From NCBI GenBank assembly GCA_011800805.1, contig MPNW01000865.1:78855-96947 (forward strand): DNA of 18,093 nucleotides. Direction: 5' to 3'. Positions 8,314 through 17,697 of this stretch are shown here, piece by piece. The notes beneath the pieces are model-generated. The model worked only from the letters and a program-made list of their open reading frames with translations. It made no database searches and had not been told where the DNA came from. This DNA is from Hirudo medicinalis (Eukaryota > Annelida > Clitellata > Hirudinida > Hirudinidae). Every line of letters begins with the position of its first letter. The first letter of the stretch is position 1. The position numbers and the translations under genes were made by a program.

Positions 8314-9680
8314 ATCCTCTGCGTCGATTCCCGTCGAACGTGCCGAGATTCCGTCCCCGAAAGGTTCCGGGCCGGTCGGTCGGAACCCTCTCGAGACAGG
8401 TGGGGTGAAACTTGAAAACCGCCGAGGGATACGGGGGCTATTAATTTTCGAGGTTACTACCTTGCCCGGAGAAACGATTCGTCCGTTTCGGCCTCCTCGT
8501 CTCGGACGATTTTTGAATTACTTAATAAGATAATCTATCGCTCTGTGATGTTCCTTTTGGATCGTTCGTAGCTAGTGTAACTCAGGGACATTTACAATAT
8601 TCGAGTATTCTTGATTTTTTTTCTTGATTTTTTTCGATCGTCTTATTTTAGCTAGCATCGGCCGACTCGTCTCCGCCTCTTTCATTCTACCTCCTCGGCC
8701 GAACGATCGGGAAACAATTTCACTGCATTTGCTCAGCTGCCTGCGGATTTCTTGCACCGAAAGCTCAGGGCGCGCGGGGGCCTCGGGACCCGACCGGACA
8801 TCTATTATCGCGTCGCACGCATTTATTCGCCGTTCGGACGTCTTTGCGCGAGAGGCGGCAATATTTTTTATACAGATCTACTTAAATCCTACCTCGGCGG
8901 AGTTTTCCGTCCTCTCGCAAACTCGTCCGAGCGCCCGTCGTCGAGACGCGACGACCCCCCGGAACGTCCTTTCCTCGGATCGCGGGCTCGAGGACTTTTT
9001 GGGGTCGTCCGGCATCGCTTCGATAACATCTATCCGCGCGGAAGGTCCGCGTAAAGTTCGCTTCCGACAGAGGAGACATCTAACCGATCATCTGCGTTTG
9101 TTGAATTCTTTCGAGCTTTTTCCTCCTCTGTCGCTCTTTACTTTTTGTCTTTTTCAATTGCAAACTGCTCGTCACGATTTCAGCAAAGCATCGACAACAC
9201 TTGCAGGCTTTACCTTATTATTGCTTAATGACGTTCATGATGATGATGATGATGATGATCCTGATGCTAATAATAATAATAATAATAATAAAAGATGATA
9301 ACATCGGCTGTCCACTTGCTCAATGCACTTGCGAGGATCGTGGGTAAAGTCGTCCGGAACGTTTCGGGTTTTGTCGCCATTTGTCCTTCGTCGTTTTGTC
9401 CGTCGTCCCCCTTGTTATCGTAGCCAAGACGTCCGAAAGTCGTCACGTCGTGTTGTTTCGTTTGTTGCACTGGCACCGTCGAGCAGTTGTCGGCCACGAA
9501 ACCGCCCGGGCTCGACGATCTGGCGCTCGGAAGCCCTTCTAGGGTACGACGTCGCGAACCCCGTCGGGCCTTTGCCTATGTAAATGCTTCCGCTTCCTCT
9601 TGTGACCCTGTAAAAGCCACCGATTTGTTACCAACTCGACACCCTTCTTTTCCTTGTTTTGCCTCGTTTAATTTCGTACC
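8314..9680. other. CpG-rich 3' flank / possible 3' UTR of the receptor gene
   Basis: No second gene is supported here. The stretch is rich in TCG and CGA, so stop codons are rare in several frames at once and long open frames appear on both strands (for example plus 8624-9298). Poly(A) signal candidates are a variant AATAAG at 8524-8529 and an AATAAA at 9287-9292, the latter inside an AAT microsatellite. Further AATAAA copies lie at 10054-10059 and 10445-10450. The transcript end cannot be chosen from sequence alone. Confidence 0.4.
9238..9292. repeat. (GAT)n and (AAT)n adjacent microsatellites
   Basis: GAT run at 9238-9260 followed, after about 10 bases, by an AAT run at 9269-9292. They give the tail of the plus-strand open frame its Asp and Asn runs. 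Confidence 0.85.
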
Positions 9681-9684
9681 CTCC

Positions 9685-9758
9685 ATCGTCGTCGTCGTCG
9701 TCGTCGTAGTCGTCATCGTCATCATCATCGTCGTAGTCGTCAACGTCATCGTCGTCCA
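9685..9758. repeat. (TCG)n/(TCA)n microsatellite
   Basis: TCG run with GTAGTC interruptions passing into TCATCATCG. Opposite orientation to the GAT/GAC array about 200 bases downstream. Confidence 0.85.
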
Positions 9759-9880
9759 CGTTGTTCATTGTTTTAATTATTGCCAGATTTTTTGTAAATT
9801 GGAAAAATTTGTTCAGACATCCCGCAGATGACAGGATTTGTTCGTGTTGTAGAAAATTTAGGACCGGGGAGTCCTATCGG

Positions 9881-9924
9881 TGGTGATGATGATGATGACG
9901 ACGACGACGACGACGATGATGATG
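9881..9924. repeat. (GAT)n-(GAC)n-(GAT)n microsatellite
   Basis: GGT, then GAT, GAC and GAT triplets in blocks. With the array at 9685-9758 it forms an imperfect long inverted pair about 120 bases apart. Confidence 0.85.
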
Positions 9925-9959
9925 GCAATGACGCTAATAGTAATAGTAACGATTGCTCG

Positions 9960-10790
9960 ATCACCACGCTCTGTAGTCGAAGTTGTCTTAAAGTTGGTTG
10001 TTGTTGATTGTTTTCAATTAGTTTAAACTCCTTTGATCACCTTACTGAGAACAAATAAAATCAATTAATACAAGTGATCTTGACGCTGACTGACGTGCGA
10101 CCGGGAGATGTCAGGATTCGAAGGCGCTCGAGGCTTGTTTAGTGTTAGGCTTATGACTTTCGTAGTTATCATGGTCATCATTTAGTTAGGAGGGTTAGAA
10201 ATTTTGGGGTAGTTTTCTCTCAAAAGTCGCCTGCCGCTACATTCGTGATTCAGGATCGCTTTGAAACGTCCAGACCCGGACGACCGGCTTGCCCTAACCC
10301 CAACCCTGACCCGGGCGATCGGCTTGCCCTAACCCTAACCCGCTCGGGTGCGTTTCTCGTGCGACGCCCCTGTTACAACATGGCTTACCTGTGCTTCCAT
10401 TAGCGAAGAATTTCCTTTAAAACTTCCTTTAATATAATAGATGAAATAAAACACGGATAGGAGACGAGACAAATTGAAAACACCCTGGGATCTTTTGTTT
10501 TTGAAATTCTAGACGAATTTGTCACTAGGGGCCTTTAATGCGAGGTACGTGTAGGTCGGTGCTTTGGCAAAATCCAGCCTCTAAAAGATATTCCTTCGTA
10601 TTTACAGCGAGGCTCGTCTGCACGAATCCAGATAAAATGGCGGAAAGGAAACACACCGTTCGACAGCCGTTTGATTTGTATAATTCTGCTCGCAAGTCGT
10701 AAGTGCATGCTTCAAGGTGAACAGCATCGTTACTGGACATTGGAACAAATACTGGCAGACTTTAGTGGTTGGGCTCTAAACATCACGACT
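9960..10790. other. unique intergenic sequence
   Basis: Apart from the telomere-like element, no gene is supported. A 71-codon minus-strand open frame (10525-10740) has an ordinary residue mix but a stop eight codons upstream of its ATG, no clear splice signals and no recognisable domain. Confidence 0.35.
10273..10341. repeat. two-copy 28-bp repeat with telomere-like CCCTAA tails
   Basis: Copies at 10273-10300 and 10308-10335 match at 26 of 28 positions (period 35) and share GGCTTGCCCTAACCC. The second copy runs on into CCCTAACCCTAACCC (10327-10341), about 2.5 units of the TTAGGG-type telomere motif. Confidence 0.75.
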
Positions 10791-10913
10791 CTAGAAAATT
10801 AGTTCTTTTGGACCAAACCCAGACAAAAGACGTGCAACAACAGAGTTCCGTGCGACGACGTGTTCTTCGAATCCTCAGTTTCGCCCTGGCTTTCTTTACG
10901 ATAAGAATCTCAC

Positions 10914-11248
10914 CAGTTTTGAACCTCCGGCCTTGGAATCGCTGCCGTTCTGGTCTTGAATAGATCCTCTGACGGCGACAGAGGAAGGGCTAGTTTGCTT
11001 GATCGGGGACGCGCCGCTCCTTCTGATCCAAACCTCTTTCTGACCTTCGACCTGATCCTTGAGGGAGAACGATGGCGAATCTGGGGGAGTGTCAAAAAAC
11101 GAGGAGGCCATTTTCGGATTGAATTGGGGCGGAGGTGGCGGTAGCAACGGCACGTGTTTGGTTTTTGGGGGGGCGTGTGGCTGGGGTGTCTGTTGGCGCT
11201 TGTCTGGACCAGCATCGATCTCCTTCTCTTCGACAGACTTTTCCGCTG
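10914..11248 (-). CDS. probable internal exon of an unrecognised minus-strand gene
   Basis: On the minus strand a pyrimidine-rich acceptor (CTTCTTATTTTCCAG) ends at 11249 and a donor (CTG|GTGAGA) begins at 10913. They enclose 335 nt that stay open: 2 nt of a split codon plus 111 codons, ending in phase 0. The protein begins AEKSVEEKEIDAG, has a proline run (PLLPPPPPQF), a Ser/Pro-rich centre (DTPPDSPSFSLK) and a Gly/Ser end (SKAGGSKL). This looks like a disordered linker of a larger protein, and I do not recognise the family. Downstream, an acceptor-like TTTTCTAG ending at 10791 would add only SRDV before a stop. No matching upstream exon was found; the nearest donor candidate (11963-11968) gives a stop in the required phase. 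Confidence 0.45.
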
Positions 11249-11289
11249 CTGGAAAATAAGAAGAGTAAACATGCAACGGTCACTTTTCC

Positions 11290-12100
11290 TACGTTCAGAA
11301 CTAAGAGTTATTACTGAAGCATCTTAAGGCAATCTACAACTTTTGGTCATGCGACTTTTCTCCTGCTTCTTGTCGGTCTGTAATTTTGGAAAACCAAGCG
11401 GATACATGGAAAAAACACATGGATAAATACTCATAGCGCTGAGAGTGAAAGGTTAAATTCAGGTTAAGAAGAGGATTAATTTAGACACCTTTTCCGTGTC
11501 ACGGATGTTTCCTGTTGATGTTTGTTCCACCATACCTCCCGACTTTAGCCCCTCCTGGCAGCGCTAATGACGAAAGTCCACAGCAGAGGCTCTATTAGCA
11601 CCGACTGAGAACCAACGTCGTGAAAGGGTGCTGAGAGAAAAGGATGCTGTTTTATGGCGCAAGGGATGCACACAAATTTCGCAGCCATAAAGCGGCTTTC
11701 TAACATCAGACAGGGTGGAGTCCGAGGTGTGTTGCTGAGGCGAGAAAAATCTCCGCCAACGCTTTGGGATGAGGAGGATGATGAGGATGAAGAGGAGGTG
11801 AAGAGACTTGTGTAGCAGAGTTGATTTAGTATTTTTAATCAGGCGTCTTTCCAGATGGCCGTAAATTTCAATTCCACTCCCTGCTTCCTTCGACCCCTGC
11901 GATCCGCCGTTCGGGTCAACCAAACCCCCCATTCGCCCTTGTTATTCACCCTGCCTCCTCCTACTCACCAAATCACTCAAAACTTTCTTGCCAACTTGCG
12001 GGAGTCCGAAAATGTCAGGTTAAGTGACAAGAAGACGAAGCAAAACATGAATTCTTCAAGAAATCCTCCTAACTCCGGGAAACTTTAGAAGAGTTTTATT
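11290..12100. other. unique sequence, no supported gene
   Basis: Open frames on both strands (for example minus 11564-11932 and plus 11855-12088) overlap each other, lack domains and lack paired splice sites in phase. The stretch could contain the intron upstream of the minus-strand exon at 10914-11248. Confidence 0.35.
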
Positions 12101-12104
12101 TTAT

Positions 12105-12247
12105 GGCTGGCTGGATGGTGCAGAGTGGATGGATAGATGGATGTGTGGATGGATGGGTGGGTGGATAGATGGATGGATGGATGGGTGGATGGATGGATGG
12201 GTGGATGGATGGATGGGTGGGTGGATGGATGGGTGAATGGATGGGTA
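12105..12247. repeat. (GGAT)n tetranucleotide microsatellite
   Basis: GGAT units with interspersed GGGT, roughly 140 bp. Reverse-complement orientation to the CCAT tracts at 314 and 17430. Confidence 0.92.
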
Positions 12248-12585
12248 ACTTGGAGGAGCAGGTGATGGTGAGGCGCACACTTTGCACAACGGAAATGAGA
12301 AGATTTGCAATAAAAAAATAAAAGTTAAACTTTCAACTTCAGCCAGTTTTCAGAACAACGCTTTATGCTGAGAAGGAAATATTCATTTTGATCAAGAGGC
12401 AATTTCATTTTTAAGTGAAAACATTTTTTTTCTCGAGACGTGGAAAATAAAATGGTGCTGGAAATGTACGAATCCTTGGTGACTCGGCTGACATGCTTTC
12501 GTGGAAAGGAAAGATTCGGTCACTCTGTCTTGAAGCCACCGAAAGCAGCCGAAAGAGTTGTTTGTTTGTTATCTCGTTGTTGGAG

Positions 12586-12653
12586 TTTTGTATGTTTGTA
12601 TGTTTTGCATGTTTGTATGTTTTGCATGTTTGTATGTTTTGTATGTTTGTATT
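12586..12653. repeat. 17-bp tandem repeat
   Basis: About four copies of TTTGTATGTTTTGCATG, the last diverging to GTATG. The repeat yields a Cys/Phe/Val-rich open frame that is an artefact. Confidence 0.85.
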
Positions 12654-12780
12654 TCAACTGTTTGTTTTTCCTTGCACTTTGGAGTTGTCCAAGCAAATTA
12701 ATATTTGTAAATTAATGACATCGTTGTAGCAGGATGGCTCACGTAAATATTTATAAATAATTCTCAGAATAACATTTTAA

Positions 12781-13010
12781 ATGATGGTCATTATTATATT
12801 ATATAATATTATTATCATATTATTATAAAAAATCATTATTATTAATAAGTCAAAATCATTATTATTAATAAATAAAAAATATTATTAATAATCATTATTA
12901 TTAATAATTATTAATTAATAATATTGATAAGAAATCATTATTATTATAATTTTAATTATTATAATTATAATAATAATTATTATTATAATAAAAATATTAA
13001 TATTGAACAT
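12781..13010. repeat. AT-rich TTATTA/TAATAA island
   Basis: Almost pure A/T with repeated CATTATTATTAATAA and TAATTATTATAATT blocks that are self-complementary and could extrude hairpins. No coding potential. Confidence 0.8.
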
Positions 13011-13249
13011 TGTTAAGGTAATATCGATAGTATTTACAGCTAAGCGTTAGCAACAGTTACAACTGCTTATGTCGACAGCATTAGGACATCGTAATAAATA
13101 AATTTATTGCTACTAATAATAACTTACTGTGAAGTAGGTCATCATCACAACAACATCATTAAAAATATGTCATCATGGAAACAACCATCTTAAATTTCAT
13201 GCCAGCCCCGGGCAAAGATTTCCATCGTCACCATCATCATCTTCTTCGC

Positions 13250-13410
13250 CATTATCAGCACCACCATCATCTTCATCATTATCAGCACCACCATCATCTT
13301 CATCATTATCAGCACCACCAGCATCATCTTCATCATTATCAGCACCACCAGCATCATCTTCATCATTATCAGCACCACCACCATCCTCTTCATCATTATC
13401 AACATCATCC
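13250..13410. repeat. 27/30-bp minisatellite
   Basis: About six units built on CATTATCAGCACCACC followed by ATCATCTTCAT. Some copies carry an extra CAG triplet (30 instead of 27 bp). Unit lengths are multiples of three, so plus-strand frames stay open and read as His/Tyr/Gln-rich protein, but no splice or domain evidence supports coding. Confidence 0.85.
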
Positions 13411-13588
13411 GACAGCCAGGGTTCCTAACACGGCCCTGCTGATTTCCCGACGGTCTCATCAACATCCTGGCCTTTCCCCACATTATCGCTCACTTTTTGT
13501 TTATTTCCGACCCATTTCCGGTCCCGTCCAACACGATGCTGGGAGATTTCTAAACTTTATTGGAATTTCAACGATGCTAATCGGCACT

Positions 13589-13637
13589 GTCATCATCATC
13601 ATCGTCATCATCATCATCGTCATCGTCATCATCATTA
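13589..13637. repeat. (TCA)n microsatellite
   Basis: TCA triplets with TCG interruptions. Confidence 0.85.
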
Positions 13638-13639
13638 TT

Positions 13640-14170
13640 AGTAGTTCGAGTTCTGCCCTGGCGTCAAGAGACATAAGCCTAAGTTAGTCACAGACCAGAT
13701 TCCCCCATGGGAAGGAGCAGGTTTTGAACCCAGCTTCGAAATCCTGCCACAGAGAAGTCCACAAGGGTGAGCATTGAAATGAATTCTAAACCAATGAGAG
13801 CTTATTAGTAACAGCCTGACCTAATTTTTCTGACCTAGATTAGCTGCCTCCGTCTGTCTGCGAAAAATGGACTCGAATCCAGGTCGACAGGAACATGGCG
13901 GAAGAACACCGGATGTGACGGTCTGGATGGATGACCTTGGTGCCCCGGCCTGGGGGGGTTCGGTTGTGGAGTCGAGACGAGTCTGCCAATGGAGATAAAA
14001 AAGTTCGAATTATTTCTGGAGTTATCGTGATTTTCGAGCATTTGTTAAAATTTCACAAGAATTACGAAAATGTTGTTTTTAGTGAAAAAAATTTTTTTTT
14101 TATTTTATTATTAGAAAGAAGTGCCTGGTTATTTTTACGCTCGGCGAAAGTTTTGCACTTGATTTTTAAT
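13640..14170. other. unique sequence, no supported gene
   Basis: Moderate GC content to about 13990, then AT-rich. Small open frames on both strands (13835-14041 minus, 13931-14197 plus) lack domains. A TTTGAACCCAGCTTCGAA segment near 13724 resembles a polymerase III B-box, but no tRNA fold is apparent. Confidence 0.3.
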
Positions 14171-14175
14171 TTGTT

Positions 14176-14305
14176 CAATTTATTTTTAAATAAATAATTT
14201 ATGTTTTGAAATTTGTTTAAGAAAAAAAAATTTAGATTTCGAAATTTATTTTTAAATAAATAATTTATATTTTGAAATTTATTTTTAAATAAATAATTTA
14301 TTTAG
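14176..14305. repeat. 33-bp AT-rich tandem repeat
   Basis: Three copies of an AATTTATTTTTAAATAAATA-containing unit; the last two (14241-14273 and from 14274) are directly adjacent. Each unit contains the inverted pair ATTTATT/AATAAAT. A related AT-only repeat (CATATTTTATTATA-like) follows at about 14387-14445. Confidence 0.8.
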
Positions 14306-14697
14306 ATTTTCAAATTTTCATGATAAAATTTATCAAAGAAATTGGCAGTTAAATCTTGAGAGGAGTTTTAAAATTGCTCCCATGATAATATATTTTATTA
14401 TAACATATTTTATTATATTATTTATAATAACATATTTTATTAAAACCATTAAAAGTGTATTTTTGTTTGTACAAATTGCATTTTAATAGAAATATTGCCA
14501 TGAAGACCAGGAAATTTAAGCGATAAAAATACACGAATCCGCCCTCTGGCGCAGGTTGGTCACGTGCTAAAACAGGCGCCGTGCTGGGCCCCTAAACCCC
14601 CAATCCACGCGAGTCCCTGGGAACGACAAACACTACAAAGGTCATGATGCTCCAATGACGGAGTCTTGTTGTGCATTCTGTATTTCTAAAACGTCTT

Positions 14698-14890
14698 CAT
14701 CATCGTCGTCATCATCATCATCATCATCATCGTCGTCATCGTCGTCGTCATTGTCATCATCATCGTCGTCGTCATCATCACCATTATCATCACCAGCATC
14801 ATCATCATCATCATCATCATCACCATCACCACCATCATCAACATCACCACCATCATCGTCATCATCATCACCACCACCATCATCAACAAA
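14698..14890. repeat. TCA/TCG/CCA triplet array
   Basis: Long mixed array of CAT/CGT/CAC triplets. It opens Ser-rich, His-rich and (on the minus strand) Met-rich frames that are all artefacts. Confidence 0.9.
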
Positions 14891-14947
14891 TAATCTTCAG
14901 AGTGGCTGTACCAAATCGATTCACACTGAATGGCCATGAAAAGAGGA

Positions 14948-15060
14948 NTCGTCATCATCATCACCACCACCACCACCATCATCATCACCACCACCACCAC
15001 CATCATCAACATCACGACCATCATCGTCATCATCATCATCATCACCATCATCATCATCAA
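14948..15060. repeat. (CATCAC)n-type triplet array starting at an ambiguous base
   Basis: CAC and CAT triplets, preceded by an N at 14948. Separated from the array at 14698-14890 by only about 55 bp of unique sequence, so this is a place where assembly length could be wrong. Confidence 0.88.
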
Positions 15061-15130
15061 TTGGAATGACGGATTGACGACGGCGTCTCTGTCTGCAGCC
15101 ATGGAAACGTCATGGAAACGACGGACGCCG

Positions 15131-15157
15131 AAAGGAAGGAAGGAAGGAAGGAAGGAC
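15131..15157. repeat. (GGAA)n microsatellite
   Basis: About six AGGA units. Confidence 0.9.
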
Positions 15158-15256
15158 ATTTCGGTGGTCACGTGACTATTTCTATTTCTGTCTCCCTATT
15201 TTGTCACGTTTCGTCGGGGAATTAATTGATGTCCGTTATTAACAGAAAAAAAAAAC

Positions 15257-15405
15257 CAGTTTATTTTCAAAGTAATTTTTCATATTTATTTCCATAAAAT
15301 TAGATATTTAATTTTATTAAATTATAATTTAAAAAAAGCAGTTTATTTTAAAAGTAATTTTTCATTTTTATTTTCATTAAATTAGATATTCGATTTTATT
15401 AAATT
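15257..15405. repeat. two-copy AT-rich direct repeat, 82-bp period
   Basis: Copies at 15257-15323 and 15339-15405, both 67 bp with no length difference, start CAGTTTATTTT and end ATTTTATTAAATT. They differ by a handful of substitutions. The gapless match implies a local duplication. Confidence 0.82.
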
Positions 15406-15604
15406 CTTTGCTTCATTTGAAAATAATTTACCGATTAATCAATTCGTTTTACGTTTAAATTAAATATTATTTATAATATTTAATAAATATAATTTCTATT
15501 AAATATTATTACATTTATTTCATTAAATATGTCTTGCAGTTAATAATTTTCCAACGATTCTTTAGTTACTCTGCTTGAATCATTGCAAATGTGCTTCATT
15601 TATG

Positions 15605-15780
15605 ATTTATGTAGCGCCACATGCATTGCTTCTTTGCCAACCATTTATATAGCGCTCCTTCCCAATGACGCCTCTGGCAGTTCAGGCTGGGTTTCGAACA
15701 CGACACATTACGACTGTTTCCATTACTGCATTATAGCAGGAAAGCAATCCATTCGGCCAACCTGCACGCATTGCTGTTAA
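15605..15780. repeat. possible degenerate dispersed repeat (SINE/MITE-like)
   Basis: Contains two related elements, ATTTATGTAGCGCC (15605-15618) and ATTTATATAGCGCTCC (15643-15658), then GGGTTTCGAACAC (15689-15701), which resembles a polymerase III B-box. Unlike the AT-rich surroundings it is GC-balanced. Such TATAGCGC plus TTCGAA combinations recall dispersed repeats of animal genomes, but that is memory and inference. Confidence 0.3.
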
Positions 15781-15805
15781 TGAAATAATTTTTCTACGAA
15801 AATAT

Positions 15806-15952
15806 GCGATATAATATTGCGTAATTGTAAATTACAGCGTAATATTACAAGTAATTCGTTTTAAATACGCGATATAATATTGCGTAATTGTAAATTACAG
15901 CGTAATATTACAAGTAATTCGTTTTAAATACGCGATATAATATTGCGTAATT
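15806..15952. repeat. 63-bp tandem repeat with internal palindromes
   Basis: Two full units (15806-15868 and 15869-15931) are identical at all 63 positions, followed by a 21-bp partial third. Each unit holds the perfect palindrome GTAATATTAC, the inverted pair GTAATT/AATTAC around a short loop, and a near-palindromic GCGATATAATATTGCG. Confidence 0.92.
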
Positions 15953-15985
15953 ATTTGAATTTCAATCAAAATATATGATTTTTTT

Positions 15986-16023
15986 TTATGCATACATAAT
16001 ATTTTTATGTATACATAATATTT
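15986..16023. repeat. 19-bp tandem duplication
   Basis: TTATGCATACATAATATTT (15986-16004) is followed directly by the same unit with one C-to-T change (16005-16023). It lies just downstream of the 63-bp repeat. Confidence 0.85.
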
Positions 16024-16106
16024 CATTTCATTTTGCACTATTTGAAAGGATCATCACATGCCCTTATTCCTATGACGAAAGAGACATTGGACCACCCATG
16101 GATGTG

Positions 16107-16151
16107 TGATGATGATGATGATGATGATGATGGCGGTGATGATGATGATGG

Positions 16152-16207
<56 letters not shown>

Positions 16208-16220
16208 GTGGTGGTGATGA
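16107..16220. repeat. (GAT)n microsatellite
   Basis: Long GAT array with a few GGT/GGC interruptions. It yields poly-Asp (plus) and poly-Ser (minus) frames that are not genes. Confidence 0.93.
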
Positions 16221-16229
16221 AAACATCTC

Positions 16230-16850
16230 AAGAATGTTGAGGAGATAAGACCACCCAGGAATTGGACCCGATCAAATTTTGATGTTTTGGTGAAAATCAG
16301 AACTTTTACTTCGAAATAATTATTTATTATTTGTTATTATTTGTTATTATTAATTCAAAATGTCGACCAAATCAATCAGTTGCAATCAGTTGCAAGTTGT
16401 TTATCGAATATAAAATATTCTGCAAGAAAAATAATCAGATTATAAAAAATATTCCAGCGAAATTACGAATATTACGCATTCGGGAGGAAGGTTAGCAGCG
16501 GACATTTTGATGCAGATGAGACCGGAAACGATCCGCAAAGATGGAGAGAGTGAAAGTGAAAGGATCTCCGCTGGGGAATTCCGCCAGAATTTCCATGCAA
16601 TTCTTCAGTGCCAGTGCGACATTCAATAGAACGTCACATGAAATTAACGCCCCACACGCACCGCGGCGACACCCGGGCGACACCGACTTCAGCCGCAACG
16701 ATCGCAGTAACTACATCAACCACAACTACTAATGCAGTCTCCCTTAAACGACTCATTTTGCAGTGTAAAGGATGCAATAACTTGAGTGATGAAGTGACCG
16801 GTGCATCCATGATGCTGCACACCATGGATGACCGATCGAATTAACGGGGT
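16230..16850. other. unique sequence, no supported gene
   Basis: AT-rich to about 16470, then about 270 bp of higher GC (16480-16745) with overlapping 60-80 codon frames on both strands and no domain. An exon or promoter fragment cannot be excluded. Confidence 0.3.
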
Positions 16851-16854
16851 TGAT

Positions 16855-17040
16855 GGGAGGATGGATGGACGGATGGATGGATGGATGGATAGGAGGATGG
16901 ATGAATGGATAGGAGGATGGATGAATGGATGAATGGATGATGGATGATGGATGATGGATGATGGATGATGGATGGATGGATGGATGGATGGATGGATGGA
17001 TGGATGGATGGATGGATGGATGGATAGGAGGATGGATAGA
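16855..17040. repeat. (GGAT)n microsatellite with GATGGATGATGG and AGGA variants
   Basis: About 185 bp. GGAT units are broken by a 27-bp repeat containing GGATAGGAGGATGGATGAAT and by a block of GATGATGG units, then by a pure GGAT run. Confidence 0.93.
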
Positions 17041-17186
17041 TATGTGGACATGGAATGAAGGCAGAAAGATGTTGGCAATGTCCGAGCTTCAACCAGTTGG
17101 AAAGAATGAATGACAGCGGAGCCTTTGACGCATTCAAGCATTTGTGAATTGCGAATGCAGTACCTCATTCCTGATGCATGTTTGAT

Positions 17187-17222
17187 TGAGTGAATAAACG
17201 AATGAATGAATGAATGAATGAC
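17187..17222. repeat. (GAAT)n microsatellite
   Basis: About six GAAT units with a TAAACG interruption. Confidence 0.85.
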
Positions 17223-17431
17223 GGTTAATTTTGTCACAGGCATGCAAAATTTATTGACGAATGTTTTAGCACTGAATCGTAGTCTAAACCAATCGCCATG
17301 TCCACTCAACAATCGCTCAATCCATCAATCAATGTTTCATTCAGGATTCACATCAACCCGTACACAAGTTTATGGATGACACCCCTCATCGCTCATTTTT
17401 TGAGTCTTGAATCTGCCACCAGCCTATCATA

Positions 17432-17610
17432 CCATCCATCACCCATCCAACCATCCACCTAGCCATCCATCCATCCACCTAGCCATCCATCCATCCACCT
17501 AGCCACCCATCCATCCACCTAGCCATCCATCCATCCACCTAGCCACCCATCCACTCCACCCATCCATCCATCCACCCACCCATCCAACCACCCATCCACC
17601 CATCCATCCA
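17432..17610. repeat. CCAT microsatellite with 20-bp higher-order unit
   Basis: CCAT/CCAC tetranucleotides in which AGCCATCCATCCATCCACCT recurs in exact 20-bp register at 17461, 17481, 17501, 17521 and 17541 (alternating CCAT and CCAC near the start). Outside that block it is a simple CCAT/CCAC tract. Confidence 0.92.
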
Positions 17611-17697
17611 TAAATCAATCGATTAATCGTTCAATCAAGTGATCACAAAATTAGGAATTAATTGCTAACGATAACTTCTCAAGTTAAATGCATGGAA

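Noticed and set aside
8624..9298. 224-codon plus-strand open frame after the receptor
   Set aside because: Other frames on both strands are open over the same CpG-rich stretch, it ends in microsatellite Asp/Asn runs, and no domain is seen; composition explains it better than coding.
10525..10740. 71-codon minus-strand open frame
   Set aside because: Stop codon shortly upstream, no splice sites in agreement, no recognised domain; left unannotated although its residue mix is not low complexity.
13175..13687. 170-codon His-rich open frame
   Set aside because: It is a translated minisatellite with a unit length divisible by three; the minus strand is open too.
14655..15175. Ser-, His- and Met-rich open frames on both strands
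   Set aside because: All derive from TCA/CAC triplet arrays and cross an ambiguous base.
15689..15701. B-box-like GGGTTTCGAACAC as part of a tRNA gene
   Set aside because: No matching A-box at the right distance and no cloverleaf could be drawn around it.
17461..17560. Regular 20-bp repeats resembling an array
   Set aside because: No spacers, and the unit is itself made of CCAT tetranucleotides; not a CRISPR array, and the window is eukaryotic.
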